Origin: Sphingorhabdus profundilacus
GTDB taxonomy: Bacteria; Pseudomonadota; Alphaproteobacteria; Sphingomonadales; Sphingomonadaceae
Assembly: GCF_009769755.1 (NCBI RefSeq)
Contig: NZ_SDWJ01000001.1
Coordinates: 1,116,001 to 1,180,000, forward strand
Reading direction: 5' to 3'
DNA length: 64,000 bases
The notes under the pieces were generated by a model, which did not search any database, was not told the origin of the DNA, and saw only the letters and a list, made by a program, of their open reading frames with translations. The stretch's first letter is position 1; every line of letters begins with the position of its first letter. The position numbers were made by a program, and so were the translations under genes. Below, one piece after another: positions 18,283 to 26,746 of this stretch.

Positions 18283-18918
18283 ATGAATAAGAATTTCGAC
18301 ATTGCCGCGCTGGTTGATGACCTTGAACCGGTCAATCCCATGCAGCAAAAGATACCCTTGGTGTTTTTGGCAGCCATAACCTTTATGGCAACAGCCCTTG
18401 TGATATGGGCCCAGGGCATGCGTGCGGATGTATTGGCAGGACATCCTGACGAAATGTTTTTGATCCGTGCGGGTGTCTTGCTTCTGCTTGGAAGTGCGAC
18501 CGGCTATGCTGTAACATCAATGGCCAGCCCGGCGGTTGGCCGCAGCCAAAATGGCTGGCAAGTGGCACTTGCCGCTGCCGCAGTTTTCCCTCTTGCTGCG
18601 ATTGTAGTGGCATCCACGGGTGATGTAGGTCCGGCAATATCAGCGATGGAATCCGGTATGCGGTGCATGTCCTATAGCTTAATCGCTGCGACGGCGACGG
18701 CGGTTCCAATGGTGGTCTGGCTTCGTAAAGGCGCGCCTTCGTCACCGGGACGCGCCGGCTGGCTTACCGGCATTGCATCGGGGGGCTTGGGCGCTTTTGC
18801 CTATAATCTGCACTGCCCGTTCAACAATGTTGTCTATATCGGACTTTGGTACAGCCTCTCGATCCTGATCTGTGCGATCATTGGCCGGTTGGTGGTACCA
18901 CGTCTCATTCGCTGGTGA
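18283..18918 (+). CDS. nrsF: Anti-sigma factor NrsF (DUF1109)
   Basis: Six-helix integral membrane anti-sigma factor of 211 aa. The start at 18283 gives MNKNFDIAALVDDLEPVNPM, the cytosolic N-terminal segment that would hold SigF. Two conserved cysteines are present: C128 (in GMRCMSYSL) and C178 (in NLHCPFNN). They are 50 residues apart, the same distance as C131 and C181 that I recall for metal sensing in Caulobacter NrsF. It starts one base after the sigma gene and closes the operon. Confidence 0.93.
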   Translation: MNKNFDIAALVDDLEPVNPMQQKIPLVFLAAITFMATALVIWAQGMRADVLAGHPDEMFLIRAGVLLLLGSATGYAVTSMASPAVGRSQNGWQVALAAAAVFPLAAIVVASTGDVGPAISAMESGMRCMSYSLIAATATAVPMVVWLRKGAPSSPGRAGWLTGIASGGLGAFAYNLHCPFNNVVYIGLWYSLSILICAIIGRLVVPRLIRW

Positions 18919-18932
18919 TGCACAAGCCATGT

Positions 18933-18968
18933 ATTTTTGTTACCCTTCGCTTAATCGGGTATAACAAA
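18933..18968. terminator. Possible bidirectional hairpin between nrsF and hisF
   Basis: GTTACCC (18939-18945) and GGGTATAAC (18957-18965) form an imperfect stem whose outer part is extended by T and A runs. It lies between convergent genes. There is no clean U tract after the stem in either direction, so terminator function is uncertain. Confidence 0.35.
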
Positions 18969-18971
18969 AAA

Positions 18972-19730
18972 CTAACTCCGCACTGCAAGGCCTGCCGAGC
19001 GCAAAGCAGCATGGGCTTGGGCGATACTATGCTGGCCAAAATGGAATATTGACGCGGCAAGAACGGCACTGGCATGGCCTTTAACGACGCCTTCAACTAG
19101 ATGGTCAAGATGACCAACGCCGCCGCTTGCAACGACCGGCACATTGACGGCATCTGCAATTGTACGGATGAGTTCAAGGTCATAACCGTCGCGTGTTCCG
19201 TCGCGGTCCATACTGGTCACCAGCAGTTCTCCTGCGCCGAGTTTGGCGAGCTTAACCGCATGCTCCAGCGCATCTATTCCGGTCGGTTTGCGGCCTCCAT
19301 GCGTAAAGATTTCCCAACGATCCCCGCTGCGCCGTGCATCGACCGAAGCGACGACACATTGGCTTCCGAAACGTTCAGCGATGTCGGCCACCACTTCGGG
19401 GCGGGCAACCGCCGCACTGTTGACCGCCACTTTATCTGCGCCCGCCAGCAACAAAGCCCGGGCGTCGTCCGCACTCCGCACACCTCCGCCCACGGTCAGG
19501 GGCATGAAGCATACTTCCGCGGTGCGGCGCACGACGTCGATGATCGTACCCCGCCCTTCGTGGCTCGCACCAATGTCGAGAAAACATAATTCGTCGGCTC
19601 CCGCCAAATCATAGGCTTGCGCCTGTTCTACCGGATCACCGGCATCGCGAAGGTCAACAAAGTTTACGCCCTTTACGACGCGTCCATTTGCCACATCCAG
19701 GCAAGGTATAACACGTACCCGGACTGTCAT
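18972..19730 (-). CDS. hisF: Imidazole glycerol phosphate synthase, cyclase subunit
   Basis: HisF, 252 aa, a TIM-barrel enzyme that joins ammonia from HisH with PRFAR to give imidazole-glycerol phosphate and AICAR. The start [21 protein letters not shown] and the phosphate-binding VASGGVG block are typical, as is [14 protein letters not shown] with its metal-free catalytic Asp region. It overlaps hisA by 4 bp and is the last gene of the hisB-hisH-hisA-hisF group. Confidence 0.97.
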   Translation of the reverse strand: MTVRVRVIPCLDVANGRVVKGVNFVDLRDAGDPVEQAQAYDLAGADELCFLDIGASHEGRGTIIDVVRRTAEVCFMPLTVGGGVRSADDARALLLAGADKVAVNSAAVARPEVVADIAERFGSQCVVASVDARRSGDRWEIFTHGGRKPTGIDALEHAVKLAKLGAGELLVTSMDRDGTRDGYDLELIRTIADAVNVPVVASGGVGHLDHLVEGVVKGHASAVLAASIFHFGQHSIAQAHAALRSAGLAVRS

Positions 19731-20455
19731 GCCCTATTTCCCATCGCAATCGCCGTCGCCAGATCGAGGCGTCCGTCGTAAATTGCACGTCCTGTAATAA
19801 CACCTTCAATCCCGTCCTTGGCATGCAGCGAAAGCATATGGATATCATCGATACCTTTCACCCCACCACTCGCGATAACCGGTATCTGTACTGCCCGGGC
19901 AAGATCAACCGTTGCTTCGATATTGCAACCGGTGAGCATTCCGTCACGGCCCACATCGGTGAACAGGATAGATGCAACGCCAGCATCCTCGAACCGGCGC
20001 GCCAGATCGACTACCGGCATGTCGGATGTCTCGGCCCAACCTTCGGTCGCAACACACCCGTCGCGTGCATCAACGGCAACCACGATGCCATTTTCGAATT
20101 CGCGCGCCATATCTTTCACAAATTGCGGGTCTTTGAGCGCCGCTGTTCCGATGACGAGCCGCGCAACGCCCATGTCGAACCAGCGTTCGACGGTTTGCAC
20201 ATTGCGGATACCTCCACCGAGTTGAATATAGCCCGGGAAATTTTCGATTATTCCCTCAACTGCCTCGGCATTTTCAGGCCGTCCGGCAAAGGCACCGTCA
20301 AGGTCGACGACGTGCAAATACTCTGCGCCCTGCTCGGCGAATAGCAAAGCCTGCGCCGCCGGATCGTCTGCGTAGACGGTGGCCCGGTCCATATCGCCTT
20401 CGGCTAAGCGCACTACTTCGCCGCCTTTCAGGTCGATTGCGGGAAAAACGATCAT
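19727..20455 (-). CDS. hisA: Phosphoribosylformimino-AICAR ribotide isomerase
   Basis: HisA, 242 aa. The start [21 protein letters not shown] with catalytic Asp8, and the second half [21 protein letters not shown] with the second catalytic Asp, are typical; [16 protein letters not shown] is the phosphate-binding site. It catalyses the Amadori rearrangement before the HisHF step. The gene is between hisH (13 bp gap) and hisF (4 bp overlap). Confidence 0.97.
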   Translation of the reverse strand: MIVFPAIDLKGGEVVRLAEGDMDRATVYADDPAAQALLFAEQGAEYLHVVDLDGAFAGRPENAEAVEGIIENFPGYIQLGGGIRNVQTVERWFDMGVARLVIGTAALKDPQFVKDMAREFENGIVVAVDARDGCVATEGWAETSDMPVVDLARRFEDAGVASILFTDVGRDGMLTGCNIEATVDLARAVQIPVIASGGVKGIDDIHMLSLHAKDGIEGVITGRAIYDGRLDLATAIAMGNRA

Positions 20456-20468
20456 GCTAAATCTCCCT

Positions 20469-21080
20469 TCACGGCTTCCACTCCAGAAAGCGTTTCAGGA
20501 AATTGATGCCGTAAGTCTGGCTTTTCTCAGGATGAAATTGGACGCCAATGATATTGTCTCTGCCGATGGCAGCGACCAGCGAACCGCCATGATCGCTTGT
20601 TGCCAAAATATCCTCTGCGTTTTCGGCATCAAAGTGATAGCCATGCAGAAAATAGGCTTCGCCGCTCTCTACCAGCGGCGCGCCTGTTTTTGGCGTTACG
20701 TCGTTCCACCCCATATGCGGAACTTTCAAATCTGCTAAAGGCTCAATCGCACGAACCGTGCCCTTGATCCAACCCAACCCTTTCGTCTTTCCATGTTCAA
20801 CGCCTGCATCAGCCAGAAGCTGCATGCCGACGCAAATGCCCAGGAACGGAATGCCGTCGCTAAGCACTTTGCGCTCCATCGCGTCAATCATGCCATCAAT
20901 GGCCGACAAAGCCTCAAAGCAATGGGCAAATGCTCCAACGCCGGGCAAGACGATCCGGTCAGCGTTCGCCACCATGTCAGGATCAGCGGTCACCACAACA
21001 TCCACAGCGCCAGCCGCTCTCAATGCATTGTGCACCGAATGCAGATTGCCCGCGCCATAATCAATTAGCGCCAGTGACAC
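20469..21080 (-). CDS. hisH: Imidazole glycerol phosphate synthase, glutaminase subunit
   Basis: HisH, 203 aa, class I glutamine amidotransferase supplying ammonia to HisF. The nucleophile motif is PFLGICVGMQLL with the catalytic Cys, and the His-Glu part of the triad is in VQFHPEKSQTYG. N-terminus MSLALIDYGAGNLHSVHNAL is standard. It lies 3 bp downstream of hisB. Confidence 0.97.
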   Translation of the reverse strand: MSLALIDYGAGNLHSVHNALRAAGAVDVVVTADPDMVANADRIVLPGVGAFAHCFEALSAIDGMIDAMERKVLSDGIPFLGICVGMQLLADAGVEHGKTKGLGWIKGTVRAIEPLADLKVPHMGWNDVTPKTGAPLVESGEAYFLHGYHFDAENAEDILATSDHGGSLVAAIGRDNIIGVQFHPEKSQTYGINFLKRFLEWKP

Positions 21081-21083
21081 GAC

Positions 21084-21671
21084 TTACAGCGTCCCCTTGG
21101 TAGACGGAATGGAATCCGCCTTGCGCGGATCAATCTCTACCGCCTGCCGCAAGGCTCGGGCCAAAGCCTTGTAGCAGCTCTCGACAATATGATGGTTGTT
21201 CGAGCCATACAGGTTCTCGACATGCAGGGTGATCCCAGCGGCGGTCGCAAAGCTGTGGAACCAATGCTCGATCAGCTCGGTATCCCATTCACCCAACCGC
21301 GGCATAGCCAAGGATACCTTCCAGACAAAATAGGGACGCCCGGAAATATCAAGCGCACAGCGTGTCAGAGTTTCGTCCATCGGTGCATAGGCCGTGCCAT
21401 AGCGGGTAATTCCGCGCTTATCACCCAGCGCCTGAAGAACAGCCTCGCCGATGGCGATGCCTGTATCTTCTGTGGTGTGGTGCTGGTCTATATGCAGATC
21501 ACCAACGGCATTGACCTTCAGATCAATCAACGAGTGCCGCGACAATTGTTCCAGCATGTGATCGAGAAACCCGATACCCGTGGTAATGTCATAAACGCCG
21601 CTGCCGTCAAGATTTACCTCGACATCAATCGACGTTTCACTGGTTTTGCGGCTAATGGTCCCGGAGCGCAT
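21084..21671 (-). CDS. hisB: Imidazoleglycerol-phosphate dehydratase
   Basis: HisB of the monofunctional type, 195 aa. Metal-binding histidine motifs are visible: [29 protein letters not shown] and [14 protein letters not shown]. The start at 21671 gives [20 protein letters not shown]; the longer frame to 21767 would run into the promoter shared with the divergent sspB. First gene of the his group in this window. Confidence 0.97.
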   Translation of the reverse strand: MRSGTISRKTSETSIDVEVNLDGSGVYDITTGIGFLDHMLEQLSRHSLIDLKVNAVGDLHIDQHHTTEDTGIAIGEAVLQALGDKRGITRYGTAYAPMDETLTRCALDISGRPYFVWKVSLAMPRLGEWDTELIEHWFHSFATAAGITLHVENLYGSNNHHIVESCYKALARALRQAVEIDPRKADSIPSTKGTL

Positions 21672-21765
21672 GGGCGTCGCTATACGGATAATATCGCGCT
21701 TGGCAAGTTGACTTGACGACAACAAGCATCTTGATTTCAACTTCCCGACGGTCCACCAAGCGCGC

Positions 21766-22242
21766 ATGAGCGAAGAGCATTTTGATAGCCTGATTCCCTA
21801 TGACGATGTTGTGCAAGAGGCACTGCGCGCTGTGGTGGGCCGCGTGCTCGGCGATGTTGCGTTGAACGGCCTGCCGGGCGACCATCATTTCTATATTACT
21901 TTCAAAACACAAGCGCCCGGCGTTGCAATCCCATCCCATTTGCATGAACGGTTTCCGGACGAAATGACCATCGTGCTTCAACACAAATATTGGGACCTAA
22001 AGGTCGAGTCGGATCATTTTGAAGTTGGTCTCTCTTTCAGCCAGATACCGTCCCATCTTTTCGTACCCTATTCCGCAATCACAGCATTTGTAGATCCGGC
22101 TGTCGATTTTGCGTTACAATTCCATGTCGATGCCGGCGAAACCGGCCCCGAACCACATGACGTCGCCGGCAATGACGAACCGTCGGTTCAGGTCGAGGAT
22201 GGCTCAAATGTCGTCAGTGTGGATTTTGGACGTAAAAAGTGA
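21766..22242 (+). CDS. sspB: ClpXP adaptor SspB (alphaproteobacterial type)
   Basis: SspB-like adaptor, 158 aa, which delivers ssrA-tagged and other substrates to ClpXP. The N-terminal [19 protein letters not shown] and the core [36 protein letters not shown] are the substrate-binding domain of the alphaproteobacterial variant. The C-terminal tail is acidic and disordered and ends [11 protein letters not shown], the short ClpX-docking motif. It is divergent from hisB (94-bp gap) and overlaps fumC by 4 bp. Confidence 0.92.
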   Translation: MSEEHFDSLIPYDDVVQEALRAVVGRVLGDVALNGLPGDHHFYITFKTQAPGVAIPSHLHERFPDEMTIVLQHKYWDLKVESDHFEVGLSFSQIPSHLFVPYSAITAFVDPAVDFALQFHVDAGETGPEPHDVAGNDEPSVQVEDGSNVVSVDFGRKK

Positions 22243-23630
22243 CGGGCAACACCCGCGCTGAATATGACAGTTTTGGCCCTATAGACGTACCGGCTGCGGC
22301 ATATTGGGGCGCGCAAACCCAACGCAGCATCACAAATTTCCCCTTCCCGGCGCAGGAACGCATGCCTTTGGGGATTATTTACGGCCTCACCCACGTCAAA
22401 CGTGCAGCCGCGCGAACGCACAGAGAGTCGGGCGCACTCGCACCAGAAGTCGCTGCTGCGATCATATCTGCCACCGACCGTATCTTGGCCGGCGAGTTTG
22501 ACGACCAGTTTCCGCTCGTGATCTGGCAAACAGGTAGCGGTACACAATCAAATATGAATGTGAACGAGGTGATTGCGGGCATCGCCAACGAAACCCTGAC
22601 AGGCACGCGCGGTGGCAGTTCGCCGGTGCACCCCAATGACCATGTAAATAAGGGACAGTCGTCCAACGACAGCTTTCCAACCGCAATTCATATCGCGGTA
22701 GCCCAGGCAACCCATGGCAAATTGCTGCCATCTTTAGCAATTCTTACCGAAGCGCTTGGTTCCAAATCTGTCGCCTGGGCCAACATCATCAAAATTGGCC
22801 GCACCCATTTGCAAGATGCGACGCCAATGACGCTCGGCCAGGAATTTTCTGGTTATGTGGCCCAATTGATCGCGAACCGCGCCCGGATTGAAGGCACCGT
22901 CCTTCATAATGTGCAAAAACTGGCGCAGGGCGGGACCGCGGTTGGCACCGGGCTGAACGCGCCGGAGGGATTTGACCAAGCCATGGCAAGCGACATCTCG
23001 ACCGCAACCGGCATCGCTTTCGAACCGGCCCGCAACAAATTTGAGGCACTAGCCTCCAATGACGGGTTGGTACAAATGTCTGGAGTTTTGAATACATTAG
23101 CCGTCAGCCTGACAAAAATCGCCAACGATATCCGTTTACTCGGGTCCGGTCCACGTTCGGGGTTGGGCGAACTTTTGCTTCCTGAAAACGAGCCGGGAAG
23201 CTCAATCATGCCGGGCAAAGTCAATCCGACACAGTGCGAAATGCTGACGATGGTCGCGGCACAAGTGATTGGCAATCATCAGGCGGTAACCATAGGCGGC
23301 CTTCAAGGTCATTTGGAACTAAATGTGTTCAAACCGCTCATCGGCGCAAATGTCCTGCGTTCCATTGAACTGCTAAGCATCGGCATGGACACTTTCGCCA
23401 AAAACTGTGTCGCAGGTCTCGAACCTGACCATATTCGTATCGCATCGTTGATGGAAAATTCGCTCATGCTGGTAACCGCATTGGCGCCAGTCATCGGATA
23501 TGACAATGCCGCAAAAATTGCAAAGCAGGCACATGCTGCGGGAACAACATTGCGCGCGGCGGCTTTGGCATCCGGGCTGGTTGACGAAGTCACCTTCGAT
23601 ACCCATGTCAGACCTGAAGATATGGTTTAG
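22239..23630 (+). CDS. fumC: Class II fumarate hydratase
   Basis: Iron-independent fumarase, 463 aa. The aspartase/fumarase signature [15 protein letters not shown] is intact, as are [14 protein letters not shown] and [16 protein letters not shown]. The GTG start at 22239 overlaps the sspB stop (GTGA). This TCA-cycle enzyme does not depend on a Fe-S cluster, in contrast to AcnA encoded further along. Confidence 0.97.
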   Translation: MTGNTRAEYDSFGPIDVPAAAYWGAQTQRSITNFPFPAQERMPLGIIYGLTHVKRAAARTHRESGALAPEVAAAIISATDRILAGEFDDQFPLVIWQTGSGTQSNMNVNEVIAGIANETLTGTRGGSSPVHPNDHVNKGQSSNDSFPTAIHIAVAQATHGKLLPSLAILTEALGSKSVAWANIIKIGRTHLQDATPMTLGQEFSGYVAQLIANRARIEGTVLHNVQKLAQGGTAVGTGLNAPEGFDQAMASDISTATGIAFEPARNKFEALASNDGLVQMSGVLNTLAVSLTKIANDIRLLGSGPRSGLGELLLPENEPGSSIMPGKVNPTQCEMLTMVAAQVIGNHQAVTIGGLQGHLELNVFKPLIGANVLRSIELLSIGMDTFAKNCVAGLEPDHIRIASLMENSLMLVTALAPVIGYDNAAKIAKQAHAAGTTLRAAALASGLVDEVTFDTHVRPEDMV

Positions 23631-23663
23631 GGTCGTAACTTCAAACGGCGATTAAAAGGTAAT

Positions 23664-23690
23664 ATCCTGAAACGGGTTCAGGATGACGAT
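23664..23690. repeat. Palindromic repeat, single arm (copy 3)
   Basis: ATCCTGAA-ACGGG-TTCAGGAT followed by GACGA, at 23664-23688. It is one half of the bipartite repeat found elsewhere in the window, with a GGG instead of AAG in the loop. It lies between fumC and the next small gene. Confidence 0.75.
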
Positions 23691-23707
23691 GTTTGGGAGT
23701 TTTCGGT

Positions 23708-23902
23708 ATGTTGAGATCTATCGCAGGGGCAGTTGTCGGCGAAGTCATCGGTCGCAAGCGCGGCAATGGGCTGTTGGGCGCAGGACTGGGTCTGGTGGCC
23801 ACACGTATCGCGACACGCTCCATCCCCGGCTTGCTGCTGGTAGGCGGTGCCATTGCCGCCAAGACCATTTACGACAAGCGCAAAGAGCGCCGCGCTGAAT
23901 AA
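23708..23902 (+). CDS. Small glycine-rich hypothetical protein
   Basis: Protein of 64 aa with a glycine-zipper-like segment (GAVVGEVIGRKRGNGLLGAGLGLVAT in two parts) and a hydrophobic helix PGLLLVGGAIAAKTIY, then a basic end KRKERRAE. The start ATG at 23708 is preferred over an upstream TTG. I do not know a function; short proteins of this type recur in sphingomonads and may associate with the membrane. Confidence 0.65.
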   Translation: MLRSIAGAVVGEVIGRKRGNGLLGAGLGLVATRIATRSIPGLLLVGGAIAAKTIYDKRKERRAE

Positions 23903-23959
23903 AGCACCACACCCCAAAAACCAATTGACGCGAACCCATTGTTTCGCGCAGTAGCGGTT

Positions 23960-24613
23960 ATGGTCGACAGCAACACTCACAAGCCGCACGAACTCGCAAG
24001 ACGCGGACTTCTTTTCGTGCTTTCCTCCCCTTCGGGCGCAGGAAAATCCACGCTTTCCCGCATGTTACTGGATGCAGACGAAAAAATTGCCCTGTCTGTG
24101 TCGTATACAACGCGTCCGCCACGCCCGGGCGAAATAGATGGTGTGCATTACCATTTTACCGATGTGCCGACTTTCAAACAAATGGCCGCAGACGGCGATT
24201 TTCTCGAGTGGGCCCATGTTTTCGGAAATCGTTATGGCACGCCAAAGGCTCCGGTCGAAGAAAAGCTGGCGGCCGGTTGTGACGTTTTATTCGATATTGA
24301 CTGGCAGGGCGCGCAGCAATTGTATCAGGAAGCTGGCCCTGATGTTGTCCGGGTTTTCATCCTACCCCCGTCCATCGAGGAACTCGAACGCCGACTGCAT
24401 ACCAGGGCGCAAGACAGCGATGCCGTGATCGCCGACCGAATGAGCCGCGCCAAATCCGAAATAGGCCATTGGGACGGCTATGACTATGTCTTGATCAACG
24501 ACGACATTCAGGCATGTTTTAACAAAGTTCGCCAGATCCTCGCTGCTGAACGCATGAAAAGGCGGCGGCAAAAGGGACTTATTGGATTTGTCCGTGATCT
24601 AGCGGCTACTTAA
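23960..24613 (+). CDS. gmk: Guanylate kinase
   Basis: GMP kinase, 217 aa. The P-loop is SSPSGAGKSTLSR, and the GMP-binding residues lie in SYTTRPPRPGEIDGVHYHF; the lid region with ERRLHTRAQDS follows. The ATG at 23960 gives MVDSNTHKPHELARRGLLFVL; a longer start at 23939 would add seven residues without a ribosome site. Convergent with the DUF3429 gene. Confidence 0.95.
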   Translation: MVDSNTHKPHELARRGLLFVLSSPSGAGKSTLSRMLLDADEKIALSVSYTTRPPRPGEIDGVHYHFTDVPTFKQMAADGDFLEWAHVFGNRYGTPKAPVEEKLAAGCDVLFDIDWQGAQQLYQEAGPDVVRVFILPPSIEELERRLHTRAQDSDAVIADRMSRAKSEIGHWDGYDYVLINDDIQACFNKVRQILAAERMKRRRQKGLIGFVRDLAAT

Positions 24614-24632
24614 GGCCTAGGGTCAGGACCAC

Positions 24633-25109
24633 TTAAGCCAACGCGGCAAGCAAAAAGGTCAGACCGCCCAATCCCAATGAGAGGTGCCAGCGCATCTTCA
24701 TCCAGCCTTCCGGCAGATGACAGCGCTTTTTCAACCATCGGTCGACCAGCGGCGAGATCATAAGAAATGTTCCAATCCACGCCATTGAGGGACCAGGCCA
24801 TTCCCATCCCCATATCCAGGGCAGATAACTGGCAAACGCGATCAAACTTGGCGCGACTGCCAGAATGAAAATGGGGCCAGCGGCGGCGCCTTCTTTTCGC
24901 GCGATCACACCAAAACCCCACCAGATGCCGCCAAGAAAACTGAAAATAAACGCCGCATATCCATAGGCAGCGGCAAGACCTGTCCATCGATATTCACTGT
25001 CCGAAATCACAAGTATGACAGCGATGATCTGCGGAAGCAGGCCGGCATATCCAGCAATCAACGCGGCTTTGGGCAAATCGGATGGTGATGCCGTCGGAGA
25101 CTTTGTCAT
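24633..25109 (-). CDS. DUF3429 membrane protein
   Basis: Integral membrane protein of 158 aa with about five hydrophobic helices. The block AFIFSFLGGIWWGFGV and the alternating short helices are the DUF3429 pattern. Function unknown. It lies between gmk (convergent) and the ATP12 gene (same strand, 48-bp gap). Confidence 0.75.
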   Translation of the reverse strand: MTKSPTASPSDLPKAALIAGYAGLLPQIIAVILVISDSEYRWTGLAAAYGYAAFIFSFLGGIWWGFGVIARKEGAAAGPIFILAVAPSLIAFASYLPWIWGWEWPGPSMAWIGTFLMISPLVDRWLKKRCHLPEGWMKMRWHLSLGLGGLTFLLAALA

Positions 25110-25157
25110 AGCACGGCTTTAGACCGATGCGTTTCCTGGGGCGACCTAGGCTTTCAC

Positions 25158-25880
25158 CTATGTCGATGTGCCAAGTAGGTCGAGAAACCGCACGGCCTGC
25201 ATAAACTCGCCTTCACGATCATTACGGTTTTTCTGCGCCCAATAATCGGCGCCCCACAATTCTTCCTGCCACAACTCGTCGAGGCAGGCCGCGTTCCAAA
25301 TGTCTTGGGCTGTTCCCTCCTGTTCCACAACCGCCATTGTTGCGATTAGTGATCCCGACAGATGGGCTAGCTTTGCCATGGCCGCGAGCTCGAACGTTCC
25401 GCGCGCCGCAACTGCCGCACGCAACTTTTCAAGGGTCGCGTCCGGTTGCGGCTTATGTATGATTCCTTCGACAATTACAAAGCTGACGTCGTAACGGCCC
25501 CGCGCCCAGTTAATCCAGGGGTCCCAAATTTCAGCCTGCCGATCTGCAAGCGCATCGCCTTTTGCGGCGCGATAGCACATAAGGTCGGTTTCTCCATATG
25601 CGGCGATGGCTGTGGCGAAGCTGCTGCGGTCGGGACCGATATGGTCAATCGCTGCATTGGCAAAACCTGTAATGGGCATTCGACCTGGATCGATGCTCTT
25701 TTCAACAGCATCCCATTCCGCGACCACAGCATCGGCCAATCTCTGCGTCGGCAGCGCAAGTTCGTTACGGGTCGGTGTCTTGACCGGTCGCCCGTCAAGC
25801 CGCACGGCATAGCCAAATGTGCTCTGCTCAAGCGTCACTTCTTTCCAGAAACGCCTCATATTTTTGGCGTGCTTTTCCAT
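25158..25880 (-). CDS. ATP12 family F1-ATPase assembly chaperone
   Basis: ATP12-like protein, 240 aa, a chaperone for the alpha subunit of F1 ATP synthase in mitochondria and alphaproteobacteria. Typical blocks are RLDGRPVKTPTRNELALPT, VAEWDAVEKSIDPGRMPITG, and YGETDLMCYRAAKGDALADR. It overlaps the small membrane protein gene upstream by 25 bp. Confidence 0.93.
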   Translation of the reverse strand: MEKHAKNMRRFWKEVTLEQSTFGYAVRLDGRPVKTPTRNELALPTQRLADAVVAEWDAVEKSIDPGRMPITGFANAAIDHIGPDRSSFATAIAAYGETDLMCYRAAKGDALADRQAEIWDPWINWARGRYDVSFVIVEGIIHKPQPDATLEKLRAAVAARGTFELAAMAKLAHLSGSLIATMAVVEQEGTAQDIWNAACLDELWQEELWGADYWAQKNRNDREGEFMQAVRFLDLLGTST

Positions 25881-26080
25881 CGTTTGGACAGGAATACCGG
25901 TACCATCAGAAAATCGAACATCCCCACCAGAAACAGCACATAACCAGCCACTTTAGGAAGGCCGAAGGCTTCGCGAGCAATAACGGCAAGGCCGATAACC
26001 AACATGATCGCGCCGGTAATGCGGCAAATGTTGATAACCAAAAAGCGATATTGCGCCTTTGTTTCGTCTTCGGGTGTCAT
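25856..26080 (-). CDS. Small membrane protein
   Basis: Protein of 74 aa with two hydrophobic helices (INICRITGAIMLVIGLAVI and VAGYVLFLVGMFDFLMVPVF). The ATG at 26080 gives MTPEDETKAQYRFLV; the longer upstream frame is the shadow of the HAD gene. Its start overlaps the HAD gene stop by 4 bp and its 3' end overlaps the ATP12 gene, so it is part of the same transcript. No known function. Confidence 0.7.
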   Translation of the reverse strand: MTPEDETKAQYRFLVINICRITGAIMLVIGLAVIAREAFGLPKVAGYVLFLVGMFDFLMVPVFLSKRWKSTPKI

Positions 26081-26739
26081 ACAAAATCTCCCAACAAAGC
26101 GGCAAGTTCGTCCATGGATTCGGCAATGGCATCGGCACCAGCTGCGCGTAGTTCTTCCACCGGATGATAGCCCCAATTGACGCCGATGGTGCGCGTACCT
26201 GCCGCGCGGCCCATCTGGATGTCGTAAACCGTGTCCCCAATAACAACCGCCCGCCCTGCCGCCACGTCGGCATCGGCGAGCGCTTGATGAACCATCGAAG
26301 GATGGGGTTTCGAAGGATGCCGGTCGGCGGTTTGCAAGGTGACAAACAGTCCCTTGATTGCGTGATGGTCAAGGCAGCGTTCCAACCCGCGATCCGATTT
26401 GCCCGTTGCTACGCCCAGCAACCAGCCGCTTTCGTCCATTGATGCCAAAAGACCTGCCATGCCATCATAAAGAGGCTCATGCTCCAGCCCGTCATTTCGC
26501 AGGGCAAGATAGGAAGCACGATACAGTTCGACCATTTTGGTGTGTTTTATTGAATCTGCATTGGGCAAAAGTACACGCATTATTTCAAAGAGGCTAAGTC
26601 CAACAACCCGTCTGATTGCGTTACGGGCAGGTGGTGGCATTCCGGCTTGTTCAAAAGTATATTCCATTGCCAAACAGATATTCGCCTGACTGTCGACCAG
26701 TGTGCCGTCGCAATCAAATATCGCAAGCCTCGCCGTCAC
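26077..26739 (-). CDS. HAD-superfamily phosphatase (phosphoglycolate phosphatase-like)
   Basis: HAD hydrolase of 220 aa. Motif I is LAIFDCDGTLVDSQ with both aspartates, motif II is in LLGVATGKSDRGLE, and motif IV is AVVIGDTVYDIQMGRAAG. The cap domain is the helical type of the Gph group. I chose the GTG at 26739 (frame M/V-TARLAIFDCDG), just after the pseudouridine synthase stop at 26747; an ATG at 26775 would overlap that gene. Substrate could be phosphoglycolate or another small phosphate ester. Confidence 0.85.
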   Translation of the reverse strand: MTARLAIFDCDGTLVDSQANICLAMEYTFEQAGMPPPARNAIRRVVGLSLFEIMRVLLPNADSIKHTKMVELYRASYLALRNDGLEHEPLYDGMAGLLASMDESGWLLGVATGKSDRGLERCLDHHAIKGLFVTLQTADRHPSKPHPSMVHQALADADVAAGRAVVIGDTVYDIQMGRAAGTRTIGVNWGYHPVEELRAAGADAIAESMDELAALLGDFV

Positions 26740-26746
26740 TTTTGCT

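Noticed and set aside
23287-23500. Further GTAACC words in fumC and elsewhere as SigF promoters
   Set aside because: They lack CGAA at the 16-bp spacing (fumC words at about 23286 and 23470, also about 4932, 29949, 36000, 36550 and 60950), so they are treated as chance.
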